This document shows positions 1-4,644 of a stretch of 5,824 nt of DNA, in pieces. Position numbers and translations under genes: made by a program. The notes under the pieces were generated by a model. The model was not told the origin of the DNA. It was given only the letters and a program-made list of their open reading frames with translations, and made no database searches. The first letter of the stretch is position 1. Each line of letters opens with the position of its first letter. Source of the stretch: Bacteroidota bacterium (GTDB lineage: Bacteria; Bacteroidota; Ignavibacteria; Ignavibacteriales; Ignavibacteriaceae); contig JAJYSI010000234.1 in NCBI GenBank assembly GCA_021793635.1, forward strand, positions 1 through 5,824, written 5' to 3'.

Positions 1-259
1 CTTTTCGCTAAAAACTTTGGTAGAAAATAATTTTGATTTGAATGCAACTTCTTTCATCCTTTCAGCTTCAGATGATGCAGAAATGAATAGCAGAGTAAAA
101 GCAAAACTACTAACATTTGTCAAGAATATAGAGACCGATGTAAAAATATTTGCAGGCAAAGACTTTGAAACAGTAAAGAATAATTTGCAGTCAAAGTACA
201 AAAACCTTCCCGTAAAATTTCATCCCTACCTTGATGAAGTAATTAAGAAATTTCTTTAA
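1..259 (+). CDS. C-terminal fragment of an unrecognised protein (5' end outside window)
   Basis: The reading frame is already open at the first complete codon (position 2) and runs to a TAA at 257-259, giving about 85 visible residues. The first candidate start, a TTG at 17, has no ribosome binding site in front of it, so the gene most likely begins left of the window. The visible part is soluble, lysine-rich and mixed alpha/beta in character, with no signal peptide, membrane segment or cysteine. It ends 'PVKFHPYLDEVIKKFL', which looks like a terminal amphipathic helix. I recognise no family motif and assign no function. That it is real coding sequence is supported by the frame being open from the edge and by clean termination just before a visibly more AT-rich, frame-broken gap. 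It may also be a short independent ORF, but this is less likely. Confidence 0.6.
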   Translation, partial: FSLKTLVENNFDLNATSFILSASDDAEMNSRVKAKLLTFVKNIETDVKIFAGKDFETVKNNLQSKYKNLPVKFHPYLDEVIKKFL

Positions 260-553
260 CTTAATTCCCTAGCTTCTTATCAAATATATTTACCGCATTT
301 CATCGAATTCTTCTGTTCATTAAAATAAACTTTCTTCCTTATAAAAATTTCTTTTATTTGCTAGTAACTTTTTCTGTTTGTTCCTTGTCTTAATTGATAA
401 AACATTACAGCAAGTGAATATTTTAATGGAATCTATGTCCACATTTTTGTTCACAGATGTCAAACTGATTCGTTTTCCAAAACAAATTTTAATTCCTTTT
501 CCGGCACAAAGTTTGATTTGTTTTACCTTACAAATTATTAACTGGAGGAAAAA
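260..553. other. Intergenic region upstream of the exported barrel-like gene
   Basis: This gap of about 290 bases is AT-rich and has frequent stops on both strands. I see no RNA gene and no strong GC hairpin that would end the upstream gene. A possible extended -10-like sequence, TGATAAAAC, lies at 395-403, but no good -35 sits at the right distance, so I do not call a promoter. A reading frame from 378 to 587 crosses this gap and overlaps the signal-peptide codons of the next gene out of frame. It has no ribosome binding site and looks spurious. Confidence 0.5.
544..548 (+). promoter_or_regulatory. Ribosome binding site GGAGG for the gene at 554
   Basis: GGAGG is a strong Shine-Dalgarno match, separated by a five-base A-run from the ATG at 554. 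It fixes the start of the exported barrel-like protein and argues against the overlapping frame that begins at 378. Confidence 0.85.
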
Positions 554-1453
554 ATGTATAGCAAAAAATTACTTTTCATTTTATTAATATCACTTTCAGC
601 GTTTGCCTTTGTTTATCCACAGAATGACCAAGATTCAACATCTTCTAACAGTACTGACTGGAAGCATCGGCACCATTTTAATTTTGATTTTTGGGGCAAT
701 GAATTTTTTAGCAAACCAACTATCGCGCTTGAGTATGGCTTTTCTAAAATGAGCCAAAATGGTTTGAACAGAAGTTTTGTTAACCCAAATCTCGTCGAAT
801 TAAAACTTGGTTATTCAAATGAAAAGCCATCTTGGCAATCTGACGATATTTTGAAATATAGATTTCATTATTTTCGCTTAAGTAATATTACCACAAAATT
901 ATCAGGAACATCATCCAACTCGGATGATTATAATACCGATCTTTGGCGTTTTGGTTTTGGCTGGGCTTCAGGGTATGGTTATAAGATAAGTAACTCGTTT
1001 AAGATAATTCCTTATTATGATTATTCAATTGATTGGTCGCAATTAAAATTTAATTCCGATCCTGCCAATGCGAATGATAAAAGTATAACTGATCTTTACA
1101 ACAATTCATTTCGTTTTGGTACAAGTACAGAAGGTGGGGTAAAAATAAATCTTATCCCACAACTTCAAGTAAGTGCAGCATACGAGCACTCCATAATCTT
1201 CCCTCGTCATATTTTTTGGAAATGGGTAGGAAGCGCGGCGATTGAAACAGCAGGACAGTGGGCAATAGATAGCTTTGTTAATGAGATTATGGATTCTTCT
1301 CCTTATGCTGCGCCTATTGTTAATTTTGTTTTGAAGAATGCCCTTTCTTACGGTGTATATGAACTTCGTAAAGACAAAATGAATTGGCCTTTTGATTCCG
1401 CCGCACCTTTATTTTATGATCAGTTCAAAGTCGGCTTAACATTCGTTTTCTAA
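554..1453 (+). CDS. Exported protein, probable outer-membrane beta-barrel, family not recognised
   Basis: The gene encodes 299 residues from an ATG with a strong ribosome binding site. Residues 1-22 form a typical Sec signal peptide: a short Lys pair, a Leu/Ile/Phe core and small residues, with cleavage probably near 'FVYPQ'. The mature protein is rich in aromatic residues and in alternating polar/hydrophobic stretches that suit membrane beta-strands, for example residues 149-166, 184-200 and 204-217. It ends 'FKVGLTFVF', and a C-terminal strand closing on Phe is characteristic of outer-membrane barrels recognised by the Bam complex. Residues about 222-270 break the pattern with a hydrophobic, Ala-rich, probably helical stretch, unusual inside a small barrel. 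No T9SS sorting tail is present. The gene stands alone, with a long gap on each side and a hairpin after it. Outer-membrane location is inference from signal peptide, strand pattern and C-terminus. The function is unknown, and a periplasmic beta-rich protein remains possible. Confidence 0.72.
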   Translation: MYSKKLLFILLISLSAFAFVYPQNDQDSTSSNSTDWKHRHHFNFDFWGNEFFSKPTIALEYGFSKMSQNGLNRSFVNPNLVELKLGYSNEKPSWQSDDILKYRFHYFRLSNITTKLSGTSSNSDDYNTDLWRFGFGWASGYGYKISNSFKIIPYYDYSIDWSQLKFNSDPANANDKSITDLYNNSFRFGTSTEGGVKINLIPQLQVSAAYEHSIIFPRHIFWKWVGSAAIETAGQWAIDSFVNEIMDSSPYAAPIVNFVLKNALSYGVYELRKDKMNWPFDSAAPLFYDQFKVGLTFVF

Positions 1454-1475
1454 AAGAATTTCCAATTTTATTTCT

Positions 1476-1508
1476 GACCCGGTTTCATTTTGATGCCGGG
1501 TTTATTAT
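1476..1508 (+). terminator. Probable rho-independent terminator after the barrel-like gene
   Basis: ACCCGG (1477-1482) pairs with CCGGGT (1496-1501) across a 13-nt loop, and the stem is followed by the T-rich stretch TTTATTAT. It starts 23 bases after the stop codon at 1453. The stem is only six or seven pairs but is the most GC-rich element in the surrounding AT-rich DNA, which supports a real terminator. The U-tract is interrupted, so it may be weak. Confidence 0.6.
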
Positions 1509-1522
1509 AATATCATTCAATG

Positions 1523-1536
1523 TGCATTTAAATGCA
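1523..1536. repeat. 14-bp perfect palindrome TGCATTTAAATGCA
   Basis: TGCATTTAAATGCA reads the same on both strands with no spacer. It sits 22 bases after the terminator stem and about 220 bases before the ATG at 1756. A gapless palindrome of this length could be a site for a dimeric regulator, or simply a product of strong AT bias. No second copy was noticed in the window. Confidence 0.5.
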
Positions 1537-1565
1537 TGTCATAAAAACTCAACTATACTCTTCCC

Positions 1566-1587
1566 TATTTAAATCAAAGTTTAAATA
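1566..1587. repeat. AT-rich inverted repeat, 8-bp arms with 6-base loop
   Basis: TATTTAAA (1566-1573) is the exact reverse complement of TTTAAATA (1580-1587), with TCAAAG between. It has no GC pairs and would be a weak hairpin. It could be chance in AT-rich DNA or part of the control region of the propeller gene. Confidence 0.35.
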
Positions 1588-1744
1588 TTTTTTTACTATT
1601 CTTTATCTACCTTTTTTATTCGAAATATTTTTGCGTATTTAGTTATAGAAATATTTAATTTATCATAAATTAAGATTTGTCAATTTTTACTAATGAAAAT
1701 TTCAAGATTGATTAAACCAATATTTCGTATTCTTGTCATTTTTT

Positions 1745-1749
1745 AGGAA
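1745..1749 (+). promoter_or_regulatory. Ribosome binding site AGGAA for the gene at 1756
   Basis: AGGAA lies six bases ahead of the ATG at 1756, the start that gives a clean signal peptide. It is a moderate Shine-Dalgarno match. Confidence 0.65.
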
Positions 1750-1755
1750 TTTCTT

Positions 1756-2979
1756 ATGAGTCAAAAAAATACTTTATATATAATATTACTTATTATTCTA
1801 TTTAACGTCAGCTCATTTGCACAATGGAAATCCGTAGGGTTGAATGACCAATATGTTTGGACATTTGCAGTAATCGACTCAAATATTTTTGCCGGTTCCG
1901 GTGGAGGGGGAATTTTTCTTTCTACAGATAACGGAGCAACCTGGGAACATCCTGATTCAGGACTTACTAGTTTAGGTATTTCATCTTTAATAGGATTACC
2001 CAATCCGGTTGGCGGTAATTATATTTTTGCCGGGACTTATGGTGACGGGGTATTCCTATCAACAAATAACGGAGCGACATGGGCACAAACATCATTAGAC
2101 AGTCAATATGTATGGTCATTAGCAAGTAGCGGCTCTAATATTTTTGCAGGAACTGAAAAGGGAATTTTTCTTTCTTCTAATAACGGCTCAAACTGGACGA
2201 AAATAAATTCGGGGTTGACAAATTTTATTGTCAACGCCTTAGTTGTAAGCCCTAACGAAACAAATGTTTTTGCCGGCACTGCAAAAGGAATTTTTCTTTC
2301 CAAAGATAACGGCACTAATTGGGTCAGTATAGATTCGGGACTAACGAATCAATATGTGTGGTCTTTGTTTATAAGTGATACAAATCTCTTTGCTGGAACT
2401 GAAAAAGGAGTTTTTCTTTCCACAAATAATGGCGCTAATTGGAAACAATTAGGTCTTGATACTCAATATGTTTGGACTTTTGCAAAAGTTGATTCAATGC
2501 TTTTTGTGGGTACAAACGGAGGAGTATTTGCTTCAACTAATAACACTTTTAATTGGATTCCTATAAATTCAGGACTAACAAATTCGGATGTTACTTCTTT
2601 GGCTATTAAAGATACAAATATTTTTGCAGGCTCTTTTGGAGTATATGTGCTTTCATTAAATAACATTTTTACACCAACGGTAGTAAAACAGATCAAAAAT
2701 AGTTATCCTCAAGAATTTTTCCTGGCGCAAAATTATCCTAATCCTTTTAATCCATCTACCACAATAAATTTTGCTGTCCAAAAGGAAAGTTTTGTAAGTA
2801 TAAAGGTGTATGATGCCCTTGGGAGAGAGATAGCGACTTTAGTAAATGAAGAAAAACCGGTAGGAAATTATAGTGTGCAATTAGTATTGGGAAATAAGCA
2901 GTTGGCAAGCGGGGTGTATTTTTACAGAATGCAGGCTGGGAGTTTTGTGGAGACAAGAAAATTCATTTTTATGAAATAG
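1756..2979 (+). CDS. Secreted Asp-box (BNR-like) beta-propeller with T9SS type A C-terminal sorting domain
   Basis: The product is 407 residues long. Residues 1-23 are a Sec signal peptide ending 'SSFAQ'. Residues 24-303 hold seven repeats of about 38-46 residues, each with a pattern like 'V.SL....IFAGT..GIFLS' followed by an Asp-box S-x-D/N-N-G-x-x-W. The boxes are at 56-63, 102-109, 140-147, 182-189, 222-229, 260-267 (Gly lost) and a remnant at 300-303. Seven such units suggest a seven-bladed propeller of the sialidase/photosystem-assembly (YCF48-like) fold. No sialidase catalytic Arg/Tyr/Glu set is evident, so I do not call it an enzyme; a binding or structural role is more likely. Residues about 316-407 are a Por/T9SS sorting domain ('NYPNPFNPSTTINF', 'VYDALGREIATLVNE', 'SGVYFYRM', final 'KFIFMK'). 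Such domains direct export across the outer membrane and are usually cleaved on surface attachment. The T9SS machinery itself is not in the window. The ligand is unknown. Confidence 0.88.
   Translation: MSQKNTLYIILLIILFNVSSFAQWKSVGLNDQYVWTFAVIDSNIFAGSGGGGIFLSTDNGATWEHPDSGLTSLGISSLIGLPNPVGGNYIFAGTYGDGVFLSTNNGATWAQTSLDSQYVWSLASSGSNIFAGTEKGIFLSSNNGSNWTKINSGLTNFIVNALVVSPNETNVFAGTAKGIFLSKDNGTNWVSIDSGLTNQYVWSLFISDTNLFAGTEKGVFLSTNNGANWKQLGLDTQYVWTFAKVDSMLFVGTNGGVFASTNNTFNWIPINSGLTNSDVTSLAIKDTNIFAGSFGVYVLSLNNIFTPTVVKQIKNSYPQEFFLAQNYPNPFNPSTTINFAVQKESFVSIKVYDALGREIATLVNEEKPVGNYSVQLVLGNKQLASGVYFYRMQAGSFVETRKFIFMK
1825..2664 (+). repeat. Seven intragenic Asp-box propeller repeats, partly conserved at DNA level
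   Basis: The segment encodes residues 24-303 of the propeller. Protein repeat spacing between successive Asp-boxes is 46, 38, 42, 40, 38 and 40 residues. Some blocks are conserved as nucleotides: CAATATGTNTGG (encoding QYVW) occurs at 1849, 2104, 2350 and 2464, and GGAATTTTTCTTTC or close variants recur before several Asp-boxes. Units bearing QYVW (1, 3, 5, 6) are mixed with units lacking it (2, 4, 7). This points to growth by internal duplication, recent enough to leave DNA similarity. Confidence 0.8.
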
Positions 2980-3104
2980 TTCTTGTCTAGCAAAATGATT
3001 AGAATTCCCTAGCATAAAATATTTTTTTTATTTGGCTGAAATCGAGGTGGTCGTATAAGCTTTTTAGCCGTTTTAATAATCATCTATTATTTCAATAAAA
3101 TCAT
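2980..3104. other. Convergent intergenic gap between the propeller gene and the thioesterase
   Basis: The two genes point at each other across 125 AT-rich bases. An AAAATATTTT self-complementary core at 3016-3025 runs into a T-tract and might help end the plus-strand transcript. AATAAT (3075-3080) pairs with ATTATT (3086-3091). Neither has a GC-rich stem, so I call no definite terminator for either gene. Confidence 0.4.
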
Positions 3105-3536
3105 TTAGCCTTTTTCAAATTTTTCAATTTGTTTCTTTACGATTTCGGGTATTGGGAATGAAGTCAGTTTGGTATAATCATAAGAAACCAGCTTAGTTAT
3201 GGCAGAAGCTGCAATGATTTTATTTCCTTTGCGATTAACCATAATTAGATGTTCCACATCGGAACTTTTATTCCCCATTTTTGAAACACGACTGAGTATT
3301 TCTACTTCATCCCCAAGAATTATCGGCTGCTGATAATCGATTTCAATTCTTGCAACTACTGCATCGAAATCGAGACCCTCCATCGGTTTGTTAAGGACAT
3401 CTTTGAAATAAGCAATCCTTGCTTCTTCAAGATAAGACAAAAATGTTGCGTTATTTACATGCCTCATTGCATCAAGGTCGGAAAATCTAACCTTAATTTT
3501 AATGCTGTGTTTGAAGTTTTTTATATCCATTTTCAA
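3105..3536 (-). CDS. Acyl-CoA thioesterase, 4HBT/YbgC-FadM hotdog-fold family
   Basis: This is a 143-residue protein, the usual size for a single hotdog domain. Such enzymes hydrolyse acyl-CoA (or acyl-ACP) thioesters in the cytoplasm. The diagnostic N-terminal motif is 'VRFSDLDAMRHVNNATFLSY' at residues 16-35, followed by the long helix with 'LEEAR'. Asp22 matches the catalytic Asp of the 4-hydroxybenzoyl-CoA thioesterase type, and His26-Val-Asn-Asn is the conserved HVNN turn. The second half ('IEIDYQQPIILGDEVEI', residues 64-80) is the expected strand pattern. Substrate length cannot be read from the sequence. Start: TTG at 3536 overlaps the upstream stop by 4 bp (TTGA) and lies seven bases from a GAGG (complement of 3544-3547). 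ATG at 3530 lies 2 nt past that stop but 13 bases from GAGG. I prefer TTG by spacing, though ATG (141 residues) is quite possible. It is probably co-translated with the threonine aldolase. Confidence 0.88.
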   Translation of the reverse strand: MKMDIKNFKHSIKIKVRFSDLDAMRHVNNATFLSYLEEARIAYFKDVLNKPMEGLDFDAVVARIEIDYQQPIILGDEVEILSRVSKMGNKSSDVEHLIMVNRKGNKIIAASAITKLVSYDYTKLTSFPIPEIVKKQIEKFEKG

Positions 3537-4564
3537 TTAAATACCTCTTCAATAATTTTACTGGCAATTTTAATTTCATCAAAACTTACATCAAGATGTG
3601 TAATTGCCCTGAGGAAGCCGGATTTACCCGTTGAAAGAAGCAATCCCTTTTCTTTACACAGGATCAATGCATCATCAATGGAAATATTGACAGATTGAAA
3701 GATTAAGATGTTTGTTTGAACCGACTGTAAATTGATTTTCAATTTTTTACAATTATTGATTGTCGCGGCAAGTAACTTTGCTTTTTCATGGTCTTCCGCA
3801 AGACGGTTAATATTATTTTTCAAAGCATAGAGACCGGCAGCAGCGAGAATGCCTATCTGACGTGTACCTCCTCCCCAGGCTTTGCGTACCCGAAAAGCTT
3901 CTTTAATAAACTCTCTCGATCCGGCAATAATAGAGCCCACCGGTGCGCCAAGTCCTTTTGATAAACAGCATGAGACGGTATCGAAGTATGATGCATATTC
4001 TTTAACAGAAATTTTTGAGGCAACCGAAGCATTCCAAATTCGTGCACCGTCAAGGTGATAGAATAAATTATATTTTTTTGCTAGTTCACCCACGTTGATA
4101 ATATTTTCAATTGGATGAATAGTTCCTCCCGCACGATTATGTGTGTTTTCAATTTCGATTACTTTTGTCCGGGGCATGTAGTAAGCTGAGGTCGGTCGAA
4201 TGTAGGGCTCGATTTGTATGGGTGTAATAACACCGGAGTTACCATCGACAGGCATTATCTGTATTCCGCTTAATGCTGCCGGCGAACCTGACTCGTATTG
4301 AAAAATGTGGGCGTCTCTTTCGCATATGACTTCATCACCAGGGTTGGTAAGTACGTTCAAGCAAATTTGATTTCCCATTACGCCGCTTAAGACGAAAAGA
4401 GAGGCTTCTTTCCCTAAAAGGTCCGCAGCATATTCTTGCAGTTGATTTACTGTCGGATCTTCCTGAAAAACATCATCTCCAACTTCGGCGGTATACATTG
4501 CTTTACGCATTTCCTCAGAAGGTTTTGTAACTGTATCACTACGGAGGTCAATAAAATTATTCAT
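3533..4564 (-). CDS. ltaE: Low-specificity L-threonine aldolase (PLP-dependent, beta-eliminating lyase family)
   Basis: The enzyme cleaves L-threonine or L-allo-threonine to glycine and acetaldehyde in the cytoplasm, using pyridoxal phosphate. From the ATG at 4564 the protein is 343 residues, normal for the family. Motifs in order: 'DLRSDTVT' (6-13), 'GDDVFQEDPT' (29-38), 'SGVMGNQ' (60-66, phosphate-binding loop), His86 (expected to stack on the PLP ring), 'ENTHNRAGG' (139-147), 'HLDGAR' (170-175, with the PLP-binding Asp and a substrate-carboxylate Arg), 'LSKG' with Schiff-base Lys203 (codon 3956-3958), 'GGGTRQIG' (231-238) and 'RAITHLDVS' (319-327) with the second carboxylate Arg. The frame extends to a TTG at 4588, but ATG at 4564 puts 'IDLRSDTVT' near the N-terminus as in known members. 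The AAAGGA lies between the two codons and can serve only the ATG. The gene's end overlaps or abuts the thioesterase start, indicating one transcript. Stereospecificity (L-allo versus L-threonine) cannot be told here. Confidence 0.92.
   Translation of the reverse strand: MNNFIDLRSDTVTKPSEEMRKAMYTAEVGDDVFQEDPTVNQLQEYAADLLGKEASLFVLSGVMGNQICLNVLTNPGDEVICERDAHIFQYESGSPAALSGIQIMPVDGNSGVITPIQIEPYIRPTSAYYMPRTKVIEIENTHNRAGGTIHPIENIINVGELAKKYNLFYHLDGARIWNASVASKISVKEYASYFDTVSCCLSKGLGAPVGSIIAGSREFIKEAFRVRKAWGGGTRQIGILAAAGLYALKNNINRLAEDHEKAKLLAATINNCKKLKINLQSVQTNILIFQSVNISIDDALILCKEKGLLLSTGKSGFLRAITHLDVSFDEIKIASKIIEEVFN
3544..3547 (-). promoter_or_regulatory. Ribosome binding site GAGG inside the ltaE 3' end, serving the thioesterase
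   Basis: On the minus strand, GAAGAGGT within the last codons of the threonine aldolase supplies a Shine-Dalgarno sequence. Its spacing is seven bases to the TTG at 3536 and 13 bases to the ATG at 3530. This is the main reason to prefer the TTG start. Confidence 0.55.
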
Positions 4565-4578
4565 AGCTTTAAAATTTT

Positions 4579-4621
4579 TCCTTTCCAATTTGATTTTATC
4601 AATCTATATATAATAAGATAA
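4579..4621 (-). promoter_or_regulatory. Possible promoter and ribosome binding site for the ltaE-thioesterase pair
   Basis: On the minus strand, an extended -10-like sequence TGATAAAAT has its hexamer TAAAAT at 4598-4593. A poor -35 match, TTATCT (4621-4616), lies 17 bases upstream. Transcription would start near 4586, leaving a leader of about 22 nt with AAAGGA (4584-4579) before the ATG at 4564. The Shine-Dalgarno spacing of 14 bases is long. In such AT-rich DNA, -10-like words are common, so this is tentative; read-through from lnt would also explain expression. Confidence 0.3.
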
Positions 4622-4642
4622 ACAATCTCCTAGGTTTGTTTA
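4619..4642 (-). terminator. Weak hairpin after lnt, possible attenuator or weak terminator
   Basis: Minus-strand TAAACAA (4642-4636) pairs with TTGTTTA (4625-4619) across a ten-base loop containing CCTAGG. The hairpin begins 2 nt past the lnt stop codon and is followed by T-rich ATCTTATTAT. The stem is seven pairs but almost all A-T, so stability is low. It may be no more than chance. Confidence 0.25.
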
Positions 4643-4644
4643 AT

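Larger units (their letters stand above)
1454..1755. other. Intergenic region between the two exported-protein genes
   Basis: These 302 bases are very AT-rich and contain no credible ORF or RNA gene. They hold the terminator at 1476-1508, a 14-bp perfect palindrome at 1523-1536, and an AT-only inverted repeat (1566-1573 with 1580-1587, six-base loop). The promoter of the 1756 gene must lie here or just upstream. I see candidate -35-like TTG hexamers (TTGCGT at 1631, TTGTCA at 1677) but no well-spaced, well-matched -10 partner, and no clear Bacteroidetes-type TAnnTTTG element. Confidence 0.5.

Noticed and set aside
378..587. Plus-strand ORF in the gap before the barrel-like gene
   Set aside because: It begins without a ribosome binding site, has low-complexity AT-rich composition and overlaps the signal peptide of the 554 gene, which has a strong GGAGG.
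1761..2696. Three minus-strand ORFs (1761-2003, 2103-2315, 2463-2696) whose translations resemble each other
   Set aside because: They are antisense to the propeller repeats. Their mutual similarity is the mirror of the sense-strand repeats, and they lack ribosome binding sites.
2756..2956. Minus-strand ORF opposite the T9SS sorting domain
   Set aside because: It is fully antisense to a well-supported domain and has no initiation signal or recognisable motif.
263..3013. 11-base exact repeat AATTCCCTAGC at 263-273 and 3003-3013, each shortly after a stop codon
   Set aside because: The placement is tempting, but a few 11-base matches are expected by chance in a window this size. The flanks do not match and neither copy forms a hairpin.
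3034..3069. GGCT...AGCC pairing in the convergent gap, as a possible bidirectional terminator
   Set aside because: There are only four pairs over a loop of nearly 30 bases and no adjacent U-tract in the right position.
3459..3698. Plus-strand ORF across the thioesterase-ltaE junction
   Set aside because: It is antisense to two genes with clear family motifs, so it is a shadow frame.
3853..4053. Minus-strand ORF inside ltaE in another frame
   Set aside because: It lies wholly within the catalytic core of the aldolase, including the PLP-lysine region, and has no independent support.
4436..4621. Plus-strand ORF over the 5' end of ltaE
   Set aside because: It is antisense to the conserved aldolase N-terminus and has no motif.
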